Origin: Propionibacteriaceae bacterium
GTDB lineage: Bacteria > Actinomycetota > Actinomycetes > Propionibacteriales > Propionibacteriaceae
Direction of reading: 5' to 3'
NCBI GenBank assembly: GCA_009782915.1
Contig: WRIC01000004.1
Location: 1-64,000, forward strand
Length of the DNA stretch: 64,000 bases
Part shown: positions 16,239 through 26,433 of the stretch, one piece after another
How the letters are laid out: every line of letters starts with the position of its first letter
Numbering within the stretch: the first letter of the stretch is position 1
Notes under the pieces: generated by a model
Databases searched by the model: none
Told to the model about the DNA's origin: nothing
What the model saw: the letters and a program-made list of their open reading frames with translations, nothing else
Program-made: the position numbers and the translations under genes

Positions 16239-16706
16239 TTATCCTGTCTTCTCAACTGTTTCAGCCTCTGTCCGCGGGATCAAGGTGGCCACGTGACCCA
16301 GTGCCCCGGTCAAAAAGGACGCTGAGGCATCGGTGGAGAGTTCTTTCGCGAGACTCACCGCCTCAGAGATTGCTACTGCAGGGGGAAGGTCAGCATAAAC
16401 CATCTCAAAGACGGCGATACGCGCCAAGCATCGATCGATCGTAGCCATTCGGGTCACCGACCAGTCATTGCCGAGACTGGGTGTGAGATAACCATCAATG
16501 ACTTCCACGTTGTCGACCACACCGTTGACCAAGGTGAGCGAATAGTCGGGGGTGTCGTGATCCGACATTCCACGATAGTTGTCGATGGCTTCCTCCACGG
16601 ACACGTCGGTGAGGTCAGCGGAATAGAGGATGTCGAGGGCGTACTTGCGTGCCTTGCGCATCCGTGAGCGTTTAGGCGCCTCAGACACGGGAGAGGTACG
16701 AGCCAT
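16239..16706 (-). CDS. nusB: Transcription antitermination factor NusB
   Basis: RNA-binding helical protein that joins NusE in rRNA antitermination. 155 residues; [18 protein letters not shown] matches the N-terminal RNA-binding helix, and [30 protein letters not shown] matches the conserved C-terminal helices in outline. The start at 16706 overlaps the end of efp by 26 bases; a shorter start at MRKARK is possible. Confidence 0.9.
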   Translation of the reverse strand: MARTSPVSEAPKRSRMRKARKYALDILYSADLTDVSVEEAIDNYRGMSDHDTPDYSLTLVNGVVDNVEVIDGYLTPSLGNDWSVTRMATIDRCLARIAVFEMVYADLPPAVAISEAVSLAKELSTDASASFLTGALGHVATLIPRTEAETVEKTG

Positions 16707-17238
16707 CGCGGGTGTCCACTTTCACGCGTTCACCCTGGGTGATGAACAAGGGCACCTGAATCTGGAAACCAGTCTCCAAAGTAGCCGGTTTCGTACCCGC
16801 ACTGGAACGATCGCCTTGCAAACCAGGTTCGGTGTAGGTGATCTCTAACTCCACCGAGGCAGGAAGCTCGATGAATAGCGGGTTTCCTTCATGGATAGCA
16901 ACCAGGGCCGTACCATTTTCCAACAGGAAGTTCTTTGCGTCGCCGACCATCTCGTCGGTGAGGGTCATCTGGGAATAGTCGTCGGTGTCCATGAACACAT
17001 AACCGTCACCATCCTGGTAGAGGTATTGCATTTCGCGGCGATCAACTTGAGCATCCTCAACCTTGGTGTCCGAGTTGAAGGTCTTGTCAACGACCTTGCC
17101 GGAGACGACATGCTTCAATTTGGTTCGTACAACCGTGTTTCCTTTGCCTGGTTTGTGATGCTGGAACCAGATCACACTCCACAGTTGACCATCCAGGTCC
17201 AAAACCGTGCCGTTCTTTATATCATTCGTCGAGATCAT
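16681..17238 (-). CDS. efp: Translation elongation factor P
   Basis: Relieves ribosome stalling at polyproline. 185 residues from ATG 17238 ([20 protein letters not shown]) with AAAGGTG upstream; a longer frame lacks a good start. The loop [16 protein letters not shown] holds the tip lysine, and the C-terminal OB domains end [18 protein letters not shown]. First gene of the run reading through nusB and the car/pyr genes. Confidence 0.94.
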   Translation of the reverse strand: MISTNDIKNGTVLDLDGQLWSVIWFQHHKPGKGNTVVRTKLKHVVSGKVVDKTFNSDTKVEDAQVDRREMQYLYQDGDGYVFMDTDDYSQMTLTDEMVGDAKNFLLENGTALVAIHEGNPLFIELPASVELEITYTEPGLQGDRSSAGTKPATLETGFQIQVPLFITQGERVKVDTRDGSYLSRV

Positions 17239-17892
17239 CGAACACCTTTCTTCAGCGCCAAGACATTGTACCGGAATCGACTCCCCTCCCGCTCTCACCC
17301 TGGTTCAGGATGTGGAACACTCTCCGCAACCGATGACTGATGTGAGTGGTATTCGCTCCCCAGAGTGTGACCCATATCCGTCATTCCGCGCGAAGTCGCG
17401 GAATCCAGATACTCGATTATCTACAAGTGGGGAGCCTGGTGATTGTGAATGTGTTCGGCAGACTCAACAATGTGACGCGTGTGGTTTCTGGACCCTGCGA
17501 GACGGTGTTCCTCGCTTCGCTCGTCACCCGTCCGCAGGGTGACGGGAGTAGGGCGATCTTCACTCCGCAGGGTGACGGGAGTGGAGCGATCTTCACTCCA
17601 CAGGGTGACACCGGCCCCGTCATTCCGCGCGAAGTCGCGGAATCCAGACTAGTGATGATCCACCGTGGTGGAGTCTGGTGGTGGTGGTGGTGGTAGTGAG
17701 TGTGTTCGTCAGGCTAAACAATGTGGCGCATATGGATGCTGGATTCCGCGAGTCGCGCTGGCGCGCTCCGCAGAATGACCGGTTGGATGAGTTCAGTCAC
17801 TACGCGACGTTTCTGCACGTCTGCCACTGGACAGTTGCGGCCGCAGGGAGGCGGGGAAACAGCCGCCACCGTACGTTTCTGCGACTCGGACG
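17239..17892. repeat. Gene-free gap with REP elements and a 33-bp tandem repeat
   Basis: No gene is supported here. ATTCCGCGCGAAGTCGCGGA with GTC/AATCCAGA flanks occurs near 17381-17412 and 17618-17650, and a degenerate inverted partner (GGATTCCGCGAGTCGCGC...) near 17738-17785, giving a REP/MITE-like paired structure. Between them a 33-bp unit beginning TCCGCAGGGTGACGGGAGT starts at 17531, 17564 and, partly, 17597. A GGT run lies at about 17672-17691. Related fragments occur at 115-200 and possibly at 9830-9900. Confidence 0.7.
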
Positions 17893-18513
17893 TCAGGGAC
17901 GAGCCTGGTCGACCCTGGCTTCACGGGCGGCAATATGGGGCAAAGAGACCTCACGCATCCGCGAAGCTAACCCCGGACAGGATGAATCTAGATGGGAGGC
18001 AATGGTCTCGATCTCCCCCGCCGACAGATTCTGGGAGAGTTTCGACTTAGCCTCAATGTCGGTGATCTTGATCTCGACACCCACACATGCTTTGGTCTGC
18101 CCCTCCAGCCAGTCACCGTCATAGTCCTGGTTGGTTTTCTTTGAGTATCTGATCATGATGTCTTGGAAAGAGTTGATGATCCACTCGGGTTCACGGTGGA
18201 TCACCAAGTCACCGTACACATGGACTGTCTCGTAGTTCCACGAGGGTGCTGCACCATCCCTCAACCATTCTTCGGAAACATAGGAGTCCTCACCCATGAA
18301 AATCACTAGAGCTTCCCCGCTGTGGAGGGCTTGAGAGTTAATCACACCAATATGGGTAGTCAAGGTGTTGTTCTCGGTGAACACCCACGGTAGAAACGAG
18401 GCAACGATGCGACCAGTATCAGGATCTGTGGTGATCAGGGTTCCTGTGGTGACCTGACTCAAGAAGGCTTTCAAGTCTTCTGGGGAAGTACGAAAATGGT
18501 CACGGATATACAT
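17893..18513 (-). CDS. FMN-binding negative regulator, PaiB family
   Basis: 206 residues starting MYIRDHFRTSPEDLKAFLSQ. The split-barrel flavin-binding fold is suggested by SFLPWVFTENNTLTTHIGVI, SWNYETVHVYG and SKLSQNLSAGEIETI, all typical of PaiB proteins. In Bacillus PaiB represses sporulation and protease genes; in actinobacteria the role is not established. The start lies two bases from the end of aroKB, so it is the last gene of the alaS-to-aroKB run. Confidence 0.85.
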   Translation of the reverse strand: MYIRDHFRTSPEDLKAFLSQVTTGTLITTDPDTGRIVASFLPWVFTENNTLTTHIGVINSQALHSGEALVIFMGEDSYVSEEWLRDGAAPSWNYETVHVYGDLVIHREPEWIINSFQDIMIRYSKKTNQDYDGDWLEGQTKACVGVEIKITDIEAKSKLSQNLSAGEIETIASHLDSSCPGLASRMREVSLPHIAAREARVDQARP

Positions 18514-18515
18514 CT

Positions 18516-20150
18516 CTACTCCGCGATGGCCTTGTACGCGTCCTCTAAGATCTCCTCATCAATGTCGGCGACAATAGTGGTCTTCCCTATCGATTCCAAG
18601 AGAACAAATTTAAGGCTCGGACCACGTGCCTTCTTGTCCCTGCTCATCGTCTGGCGCAAGTCGGCAAACGCAGCCGAAGAGTACGTGATCGGTAGACCCA
18701 CCGACGACAAGGTTTTTCTGTGTAAATCAACAATGTCGGAAGAAATCAAACCCAAACGTAGCGCGACTTCAGCGGCGTACACCATTCCTACACTGACTGC
18801 TTCGCCATGAGACCAGGTGTAATTCTCTTGTTTCTCAATGGCGTGACCCAGGGTATGTCCATAGTTGAGTGCTGCTCTTCCACCAGTGGAATCCGGGGAG
18901 AACTCTGGGTAGTCAATGGCTGTCTCTCGGAAATCACGGGAAACTACTGTTGCTTTCACTTCAATTGCTCGGTGGAGCACATCAGTGAAAACCTCACTGG
19001 AGACATCAAGGATATTCACATCATTCTTGGTCACCGCAGTGAGAATCTCCACGTCAGAAATGAACCCACATTTGATGATTTCCGCCAGACCACCACGTAC
19101 TTCTTCGATGGGTAAGGTCTCCAATAAATCCAGGTCACACAGAACAAAGGACGGCTCGTAGAAGGCACCCACCAGGTTCTTACCCTCGGGCAGATTAATA
19201 CCGGTTTTCCCACCCACAGCAGCATCGGCCATCCCTAGAACAGTGGTAGGGATACTCAGAAACTTCACTCCACGAAGATAGGTGGCAGCCACGAAACCAG
19301 CAAGATCAGTGGTTGACCCGCCGCCAAGTCCAATGATGGCATCAAGCCGGGTCATTCCAAGGGTGGCCAGATGACGCCAACAGGATTCCAGGGTAGCCAC
19401 AGTTTTCGCTTCTTCACCAGTGGGAACCTGATACGTTGAAGAATTCGGCACCAATCCTTGGATGTGGCGTGCTTGGTCAGCCAAAGCAGCAGGGTGAAGG
19501 ATCACGACTTGTGAAGAGTGAGAGGTGGCCCGAGAGACATCTGCTACTCCCCCTTGCCCCAAACAATAGGCCTCGCTATAGACCAGTCGCTCAAGGATCC
19601 CTCGACCGATCCCAACCTTGTAATCTTGGTTGCGAGGTCCGCCAACACGGACAATGGTGGTCCTATGCAACCAATCAATGATCTGGGTAACAATCTCCTC
19701 GATCTCCCGCAAACCGGACACAACAATGTCCGCAAGCCCCTGATAGAGGTGGAGGCGTTCACGAGCAAGATCGTCTAGTTGAACAACAATGTCGCGATCT
19801 AGCAATGGACGATGGGAACTCGATGAAACCCTATGCAGCAAGGGCAGAGTACCCATATCCAACCACACCACCTGATGGTCATTGAGGAGGGTACGTACCT
19901 TCTGGCTTAGGATCGCTCCCCCACCCAGAGCCACCACACCAGCTGTGTTCAGGGCCTTCTCGGTGGCTTTTCCCTCCAAGTAGCGGAAATTATGTTCCCC
20001 TTGTTGGGCGAAGATCTCGGTGATGAGTAAACCAGTGTCTTGTTCGATCATCTCATCGGTGTCGAGGAAGTCAACCCCCAGTTCCGCAGCCAAGGCAGCA
20101 CCCACCGTGGATTTACCAGCCCCGGGCATTCCGATCAGTGCGATACTCAC
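18516..20150 (-). CDS. aroKB: Bifunctional shikimate kinase / 3-dehydroquinate synthase
   Basis: 544 residues joining two steps of the shikimate pathway. The N-terminal about 170 residues are shikimate kinase: [15 protein letters not shown] (Walker A), a DTDEMIE substrate segment and ALGGGAIL. The rest is 3-dehydroquinate synthase: [20 protein letters not shown] (NAD/metal region), [10 protein letters not shown] and [14 protein letters not shown] with Zn-binding histidines. Separate enzymes are usual, but this fusion is known in Propionibacteriaceae. The start overlaps aroC by four bases. Confidence 0.93.
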   Translation of the reverse strand: MSIALIGMPGAGKSTVGAALAAELGVDFLDTDEMIEQDTGLLITEIFAQQGEHNFRYLEGKATEKALNTAGVVALGGGAILSQKVRTLLNDHQVVWLDMGTLPLLHRVSSSSHRPLLDRDIVVQLDDLARERLHLYQGLADIVVSGLREIEEIVTQIIDWLHRTTIVRVGGPRNQDYKVGIGRGILERLVYSEAYCLGQGGVADVSRATSHSSQVVILHPAALADQARHIQGLVPNSSTYQVPTGEEAKTVATLESCWRHLATLGMTRLDAIIGLGGGSTTDLAGFVAATYLRGVKFLSIPTTVLGMADAAVGGKTGINLPEGKNLVGAFYEPSFVLCDLDLLETLPIEEVRGGLAEIIKCGFISDVEILTAVTKNDVNILDVSSEVFTDVLHRAIEVKATVVSRDFRETAIDYPEFSPDSTGGRAALNYGHTLGHAIEKQENYTWSHGEAVSVGMVYAAEVALRLGLISSDIVDLHRKTLSSVGLPITYSSAAFADLRQTMSRDKKARGPSLKFVLLESIGKTTIVADIDEEILEDAYKAIAE

Positions 20151-21334
20151 CAGGAGCCTCCAAGTCCAGCCTTGTCCACGCGGTTGCGGTAAAACTCCAG
20201 GGCAGCTTGTATATCACCGACAGTATCACCGCCGAATTTCTCCAACAGCGCCCGAGCGATCTCCAAGGCCACCATGGCTTCGGCGATAACACCAGCAGCA
20301 GGAACAGCGCACACATCGGAACGCTGATGGTGAGCCACATCGTTTGACCCTGTGGCCACATTCACGGTGGGCAGAGCTTGAGGTACGGTCGGGATAGGTT
20401 TCATGGCAGCACGAAGACGAATCACTTCACCATTAGATATTCCGCCTTCGATTCCCCCAGCGCGATTCGAGGTACGGCGAATCTTGCCCTCAACAATTTC
20501 CATGGTGTCATGAGCTAATGAACCCGGCACCTGAGCCAAAACATACCCGTCCCCGATCTCGACGCCTTTGATGGCTTGGATACCCATGAGAGCTCCCGCT
20601 AGACGCCCATCTAGACGCTGATCACTGGAGACGTGAGAACCCAACCCAGCTGGGCAACCTGAGACAAGAACCTCAACAACGCCACCGAGAGTGTCCCCTT
20701 CCTTGTGGGTCTTCTCAATGAGGGCCTGCATCTTTTTGCTGGCCTCAGGGTCGAAACACCTCAGAGGATCTTGGTCAATCCTGTCTCGGTCGCCAGGGGT
20801 AGGCAAGGAATCTTGCGCAGCAAACACCGGGCCAATCCCCACAACATGGCTCACAATCTCAATACCCGCAACCTGTCTCAGGAACAACCGTGCCACTTCA
20901 CCTGCGGACACTCGTGCAGCAGTTTCGCGCGCTGAAGCCCTCTCCAAGATAGGTCGTGCATGAGCAAAATCGTATTTCTGCATTCCGGCCAAATCAGCGT
21001 GTCCGGGGCGAGGGCGGGTGAGCAATTCACCGCGAGCAGAATCAGCCAACTCAATCTCATCAGCGGACATCACTTCCGCCCACTTTTCCCATTCGCTGTT
21101 AGCAATCTCGATACACACCGGCGAACCGATGGTCTCCCCTTGAATCACACCAGCAGTGATGCGTACCTCATCTTGCTCGAAACTCATCCGAGCACCACGG
21201 CCTACTCCCAAGCGTCGACGCGCCAAGGCATGAGCGATCTCGGAGGTAGATATCCGTACGTGGGCGGGAATCCCCTCCAGGATGGCCGTCAACTGGGGGC
21301 CATGGGATTCACCAGCGGTGACATATCTCAACAC
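20147..21334 (-). CDS. aroC: Chorismate synthase
   Basis: Converts EPSP to chorismate with reduced FMN. 395 residues. Signatures: [45 protein letters not shown] and the C-terminal [20 protein letters not shown]. Overlaps aroKB downstream; nine bases separate it from aroE upstream. Confidence 0.95.
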   Translation of the reverse strand: MLRYVTAGESHGPQLTAILEGIPAHVRISTSEIAHALARRRLGVGRGARMSFEQDEVRITAGVIQGETIGSPVCIEIANSEWEKWAEVMSADEIELADSARGELLTRPRPGHADLAGMQKYDFAHARPILERASARETAARVSAGEVARLFLRQVAGIEIVSHVVGIGPVFAAQDSLPTPGDRDRIDQDPLRCFDPEASKKMQALIEKTHKEGDTLGGVVEVLVSGCPAGLGSHVSSDQRLDGRLAGALMGIQAIKGVEIGDGYVLAQVPGSLAHDTMEIVEGKIRRTSNRAGGIEGGISNGEVIRLRAAMKPIPTVPQALPTVNVATGSNDVAHHQRSDVCAVPAAGVIAEAMVALEIARALLEKFGGDTVGDIQAALEFYRNRVDKAGLGGSW

Positions 21335-21343
21335 AGCCCTAGT

Positions 21344-22123
21344 CTACTGGTCAAGTGCACGTCGCAAGATATCGAAGGAAATAGACTGACCAGTCATATG
21401 GCGAATCTGCCCGACCCCTTGAGCAGCGAGAAGGTCAAGCCCGCTGATGCAACGTGCACCATGAGAGCTAGCCCAGGCAGCCAGAGGGGTTGGCCAAGGA
21501 TCATAGGCCACATCGAACACCACTTGAGGATCAGTTGATTCGATCCAATTGCGTGCAATCTGCGAAGGGATTGTGGAAATAACGACCTGAGGATTGTCGT
21601 GGGGACCCAGGACCTTGACACCCCATCCCTGAGCCTGGTCAGCCACCTGGTCGCGTTTATGATCATCCCTGGCTCGCAGGTGAACCTGATCAACACCCAG
21701 GTGCCCCAGAGCGTATAGCGCCGATCGCGCTGTTGCTCCCGTACCGAAGACCTCCACAGACAAGGAAGGATCCTTGTCCAGGACTCCCCCCAAGAGCATT
21801 TCGAAACCAGTAACATCAGTGTTGTGGATGTGGGTTGTGGTCGGATTACCGGGCATTGATTCGAACACCATTGTGTTACCCACACCCAAGGAAGCGACCA
21901 CCTCATCGGGTTCACCCAACTCCACAATTGCTTCCTTGCAGGGCATCGTTACTGACAGTCCTCGCCACGAAGAATCCAGACCATTCACGAACTGGGCGAC
22001 ACCGCGTGCGGACACATCATGGGCCTCATAGGTCCAATCCAGACCGAGAAACTCATAGGCTGCTCGGTGGACTGCTGGCGAGAGCGAATGAGTGATAGGT
22101 GAGCCAATAACTCCAGCTTTCAC
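21344..22123 (-). CDS. aroE: Shikimate dehydrogenase
   Basis: NADP-dependent reduction of 3-dehydroshikimate. 259 residues. The substrate loop SPITHSLSPAVHRAAYEFLG and the lysine in SVTMPCKEAIVE form the active site; FGTGATARSALYALG is the nucleotide-binding turn. Overlaps mltG by four bases. Confidence 0.93.
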   Translation of the reverse strand: MKAGVIGSPITHSLSPAVHRAAYEFLGLDWTYEAHDVSARGVAQFVNGLDSSWRGLSVTMPCKEAIVELGEPDEVVASLGVGNTMVFESMPGNPTTTHIHNTDVTGFEMLLGGVLDKDPSLSVEVFGTGATARSALYALGHLGVDQVHLRARDDHKRDQVADQAQGWGVKVLGPHDNPQVVISTIPSQIARNWIESTDPQVVFDVAYDPWPTPLAAWASSHGARCISGLDLLAAQGVGQIRHMTGQSISFDILRRALDQ

Positions 22124-23244
22124 TTGCAGATATCCGGGTTAGCTCGACACCACTGCTGGTAGACACGCACATTAGCTTGATGCTGGGAGTCGTTCTCGGC
22201 GAAGCGTGTCTCCCCTGTCTCAAGGTTGACTGTCACCCAGTACAGGTAATTATTGTGTACGGGGTTCACGGCAGCTTCGAGAGCCTTCTTGCCTGGCAAG
22301 GAGATAGGAGTTGGTGGAAGACCCTCATGGAGGTAGGAGTTGTACGGCGTATCTGTTTGAAGGGCTGCGTTGTCGAGGTTGGCATATCCCGACCTATTCA
22401 TCCCATAGTTGACCGTGGTATCCATTTGAAGCTTCATTCCCCGGTCAAGACGGTTATAAATCACTTGAGCTACTTGAGCGCGATATTCGTCGCGGTTCAC
22501 CTCGGCTTCAATAATGGAGGCAACGATCACGGCATCATAGGTGGATATGCCTAATTCTTGGGCTTTCTTCTCGAACTCTAGCTCCTTGAGCACAGTATTG
22601 AACTGCAGAGCCATCCGCGACAGCACCCCTGCCGGGTCCTCAGTATCCATCGGTGGGTAGAGAAGATAAGTGTCGGGGAAAAGAACCCCTTCCAAGCGAT
22701 CCTTGATAGCCACTTTGACGTTGATTTGGGTGGGATCCTCCATGACCTTTTCCATGGATTCATCGATTTGTTCCTGGGTCATTCCCAGTTCTTCGATCAT
22801 CAGCGGGAAGATATCGGCAACACGCGTCCCCTCTTTCACAGTGAACTTGATATAGACCTGATTGGCTCGATCATTGAGTAATTCTGCTGCCGTCCTAGCC
22901 GGTAGTTTGGTCAACAGTTTCCATGTTCCCGGTTGGGGGCCATCGTTGAGTCTCAAAGCTTCCCTCTCAAAAAGACTGGGATCTCTGATGACATCAGCGG
23001 CAACCAGGGAGTCAGCTACGATAGCCCATCCTTCACCAGGATTGACGATGAACTCAATGGGTTCCTCGCCACTGCCGATGTAGTCATCCTGCTGGCGCCA
23101 ATCCATATAGAAACCGAAACCCTTCCAGCTCACCACGGCGATGCCTGTCAGCAGAATGAGGAAACTCAAACTCACTGCGAGGGCACTTTTTGCCCTTCGT
23201 GCACCCTCAGGTGCAATCCAGCTTGTTTCATTGCTGTCCTTCAT
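22120..23244 (-). CDS. mltG: Endolytic transglycosylase MltG
   Basis: Membrane-anchored peptidoglycan transglycosylase thought to end glycan strand growth. I chose the ATG at 23244 (AGGAG seven bases upstream), giving 374 residues. One N-terminal transmembrane helix (ALAVSLSFLILLTGIAVVSW) is followed by a LysM-like region and the YceG domain, with catalytic glutamate in VASIIEAEVNRDEYRAQVAQ and substrate region MDTTVNYGM. Overlaps ruvX upstream by 17 bases. Confidence 0.92.
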   Translation of the reverse strand: MKDSNETSWIAPEGARRAKSALAVSLSFLILLTGIAVVSWKGFGFYMDWRQQDDYIGSGEEPIEFIVNPGEGWAIVADSLVAADVIRDPSLFEREALRLNDGPQPGTWKLLTKLPARTAAELLNDRANQVYIKFTVKEGTRVADIFPLMIEELGMTQEQIDESMEKVMEDPTQINVKVAIKDRLEGVLFPDTYLLYPPMDTEDPAGVLSRMALQFNTVLKELEFEKKAQELGISTYDAVIVASIIEAEVNRDEYRAQVAQVIYNRLDRGMKLQMDTTVNYGMNRSGYANLDNAALQTDTPYNSYLHEGLPPTPISLPGKKALEAAVNPVHNNYLYWVTVNLETGETRFAENDSQHQANVRVYQQWCRANPDICK

Positions 23245-23710
23245 GGATCTCCTCTTGATCGAGTACTTCTGTGATGTCCACCCCACGTTCGAGGGCACAC
23301 AACACACTCTCTAGAATACCAACTGCTGCTTGAGCATCGATGATTCCCCGTGAATTCTTGGTGGTTTTCCCTGCTTGGCGTAGCTTCTTGTGTGCTTCAG
23401 CACTAGACATTCTCTCGTCGACAAGATGGACTGGCACTGGTAACAAACAGGCCAATTCTCTGGCCTGCCTGCGAATATGATGGGCCGCTATCCCCTCGTC
23501 ACCAGCAAGATTCCTGGGATAACCCACAATCACTGCAACGGGGTCATATTCCTCAACCAAAGCAAGGATGGACTGTTCACTTTTCTGCCCAACCTGGATC
23601 ACCCCCACAGGATAAGCAAGGCTACGACGTGAATCACAGGCTGCCACCCCAGTACGAGACTTCCCCAAGTCCAGGCACATCAGCGCCCCTGATGACTTAC
23701 TTAAGTCCAT
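23228..23710 (-). CDS. ruvX: Holliday junction resolvase-like protein RuvX (YqgF)
   Basis: 160 residues. RNase H-like fold: CLDLGKSRTGVAACDSRRSL near the N-terminus, AVIVGYPRNLAGDEG in the middle, VHLVDERMSSAEAHKKLRQ and SRGIIDAQAAVGILES near the end supply the acidic residues. Proposed role in 16S rRNA 5' end processing or recombination. The start overlaps the end of alaS; the alaS-ruvX-mltG-aro order is common in actinobacteria. Confidence 0.92.
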   Translation of the reverse strand: MDLSKSSGALMCLDLGKSRTGVAACDSRRSLAYPVGVIQVGQKSEQSILALVEEYDPVAVIVGYPRNLAGDEGIAAHHIRRQARELACLLPVPVHLVDERMSSAEAHKKLRQAGKTTKNSRGIIDAQAAVGILESVLCALERGVDITEVLDQEEIHEGQQ

Positions 23711-26366
23711 CTGCCACTGCCTTTAAAGCCTCGGCTGCACTACTGCCATCAGAGCCACCACCTTGGGCAAGATCAGCTGATCCACCACCACGACCGCCCA
23801 TCGTTGTTGAAGCAGTCTTCACCAGATCACCTGCATGGCACCCCAGCTCACGCGCAGGTGATGTGGTGGCCACCACTACAGAAACCTTGGGGGACGTGGA
23901 GATCAAACAGACCACGCCTGGACTGGCACCAAGTTTTGCTCGTACCTCACCGGCGAGAGCCCTCAGATCCACCCCAGGGGCAGGATCGATAGCCCCCACG
24001 AAAGAAACCTGTCCCACATCAACTGCCTGGTGGGCAAGCTCACTGGCCAAAGAGTCAGCTTGGGTTTTCTTCAACTGGGCGATCACAGTCTCAGCCTGCT
24101 TCAGTTGATCCAGCAGTTTCGCTACGCGCTCTTCCAATTGTCCAGTTTGAGTCTTCAGCGTACGCGACAATGAAGCCACAATTGCTCTGTCGGAAGCAAG
24201 ATGCTGGAAGGCATCAGTAGAAACCAAGGCTTCCACACGGCGTACGCCTGAACCAATCGAACTTTCAGAAATCAGTGACAACAAGCCAATACGAGACGTC
24301 GACTCAACATGGGTGCCACCACACAGTTCACGAGACCATGGTCCCGCCAATTCAACCATGCGCACAATGTCGCCATATTTCTCCCCAAACATGGCTTGGG
24401 CACCCAAAGACTTTGCTTGGGCAATTGGCATCTGCGAGGCTGTGACCTCCCAGTCGGCGCGAATAGCCTCATTGGTTATCCCCTCCAATTCCTGCTGCAT
24501 CGCCACACTGAGAGCCCCCACACTATTGAAGTCGAAACGTAAATAACCCGGTTTGTTGTAGGAACCAGCTTGGTGGGTTTCTTCTCCCAATATTTGGCGC
24601 AAACCAGCGTTAATAATGTGGGTGGCGGTATGTGCCTGGCAGGCACCAAAACGATGGGGACCGTCCACGGTTGCCTCCACCGTTGTGCCCACTTCTACCG
24701 TTCCATCACTGACACGACCACGGTGAACAATCAATCCAGCAACAGGAGATTGAACATCAATGATGTCCACAGTGAGCCCAGCAGCGCTGATCACGCCCAC
24801 ATCGGCGTCTTGGCCTCCGGCTTCAGCATAGAACGGAGTCTGATCCACGATGATCTCAACATCATCACCCACCTGAGCTGTGCTCACCTGCTGGCCATTA
24901 ACAATCAATCCAAGAATTGAACAGGAGGACTGCAATTCGCTATGCCCACAAAAGACAGACTCACCGGCTTTACGCAATTCAGAATAAGCAGCAGTTGATT
25001 CTTGGTTACCTTTCTTGAGTTTGGCATCGGAACGAGCACGAGTTTTTTGTTCATTCATGAGCTCAGTGAACCTGGCAGTATCAACGCTCAGACCACGCTC
25101 TTCAGCCATCTCCATGGTCAAGTCGATGGGGAACCCATAGGTGTCATGCAGGGCAAAGGCTCGTTCACCAGGAAGAGTTGATTCGCCAGCGCTGGCAAGG
25201 TCCTGGACAGCCATATCAAACAGTTGGGTTCCCGAGGTCAGCGTACGCCGAAAAGAATCCTCCTCAGCTGTTGCAGCGCTCGAGATGCGTGCCCACTGGT
25301 CATCGATTTCTGGATAACTCGACACCATGAGATTCTTTGAGGTGGTGAGAAGCTCAGTGAGGATAGGTTCATCAACACCGAGCAGGCGCATGGATCGAAT
25401 AGTGCGCCGCAGCAAACGACGCAAGACAAACCCTCGACCTTCGTTTCCTGGTGTCACCCCATCAGTCATGAGCATGAGTGCCGAGCGAATATGATCAGCA
25501 ACCACGCGCATACGGACGTCGTCCTCCACACCTTTGCCGTAAACCTTTCCCGAGAGCTCACTTGCTTGTGTGATCACCGGATAGACCTGGTCAATTTCAT
25601 AGAGATTATCGACCCCCTGGAGAAGGAAAGCAGTTCTTTCCAAGCCATTACCTGTGTCGATGTTCTTCGTCGGTAGTTTCGACGCCACATCAAAATCGTC
25701 CTTGCGACGAACAGCCGACAGATCCTCGGTCTGGAAGACAAGATTCCAAATCTCCAAGAACCGGTCCTCATCAACCTCAGGTCCACCATCCGGGCCGTAC
25801 TTCGGGCCACGGTCCACATAGATTTCTGCACAGGGCCCACCAGGGCCAGGGACCCCCATATGCCAGTAGTTGTCTTTCAGCCCACGTTGCTGAATCTGTT
25901 TCGGGTTAACCCCAACCTTCAGCCACAAATCGAGAGCTTCCTTATCTCCCTGGGGGTAATCCGGATGTTCCCCAGGACCCAAGATCGTCACCCATATCTT
26001 GGCTGGATCAAACCCAAAGAAACCATCGGATTGACTTCCGGTAACCAACTCCCAGGCGTACTCGATGGCCTCTTTCTTGAAATAGTCCCCGAAGGAGAAA
26101 TTACCGTTCATCTGAAAGAAGGTTCCGTGCCGGGTAGTTTTACCCACTTCCTCAATGTCGAGGGTACGCACACACTTTTGGACGCTCGCAATCCTAGGGT
26201 GTGGGGCTGGTTCCAGACCCGTGAAATATCCTTTGAAAGGCACCATTCCAGCGTTGACAAACAACAAAGTAGGGTCGTTGTAGAGCAGGGACGTCGACGG
26301 AACAATCGCGTGATCACGGGATGCAAAAAAGTCCAAAAAGCGCTGTCGAATCGTGACGGTGTCCAT
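23697..26366 (-). CDS. alaS: Alanyl-tRNA synthetase
   Basis: Charges tRNA-Ala. 889 residues from ATG 26366 (GGAGAAG upstream). Catalytic class II core: HGTFFQMNGNFSFGDYFKK and GNGLERTAFLLQG. Editing domain: HTATHIINAGLRQIL and CGGTHVESTS bind zinc. The C-terminal coiled coil and C-Ala domain end in a Gly-rich GGRGGGSADLAQGGG segment. Normal length. Confidence 0.96.
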   Translation of the reverse strand: MDTVTIRQRFLDFFASRDHAIVPSTSLLYNDPTLLFVNAGMVPFKGYFTGLEPAPHPRIASVQKCVRTLDIEEVGKTTRHGTFFQMNGNFSFGDYFKKEAIEYAWELVTGSQSDGFFGFDPAKIWVTILGPGEHPDYPQGDKEALDLWLKVGVNPKQIQQRGLKDNYWHMGVPGPGGPCAEIYVDRGPKYGPDGGPEVDEDRFLEIWNLVFQTEDLSAVRRKDDFDVASKLPTKNIDTGNGLERTAFLLQGVDNLYEIDQVYPVITQASELSGKVYGKGVEDDVRMRVVADHIRSALMLMTDGVTPGNEGRGFVLRRLLRRTIRSMRLLGVDEPILTELLTTSKNLMVSSYPEIDDQWARISSAATAEEDSFRRTLTSGTQLFDMAVQDLASAGESTLPGERAFALHDTYGFPIDLTMEMAEERGLSVDTARFTELMNEQKTRARSDAKLKKGNQESTAAYSELRKAGESVFCGHSELQSSCSILGLIVNGQQVSTAQVGDDVEIIVDQTPFYAEAGGQDADVGVISAAGLTVDIIDVQSPVAGLIVHRGRVSDGTVEVGTTVEATVDGPHRFGACQAHTATHIINAGLRQILGEETHQAGSYNKPGYLRFDFNSVGALSVAMQQELEGITNEAIRADWEVTASQMPIAQAKSLGAQAMFGEKYGDIVRMVELAGPWSRELCGGTHVESTSRIGLLSLISESSIGSGVRRVEALVSTDAFQHLASDRAIVASLSRTLKTQTGQLEERVAKLLDQLKQAETVIAQLKKTQADSLASELAHQAVDVGQVSFVGAIDPAPGVDLRALAGEVRAKLGASPGVVCLISTSPKVSVVVATTSPARELGCHAGDLVKTASTTMGGRGGGSADLAQGGGSDGSSAAEALKAVADGLK

Positions 26367-26433
26367 GACTTCTCCTGGTGTGGTCAGCGGGTTCAAGGAA
26401 GGTCCTCACCCACAGTTGCACGATTCTACCGTG

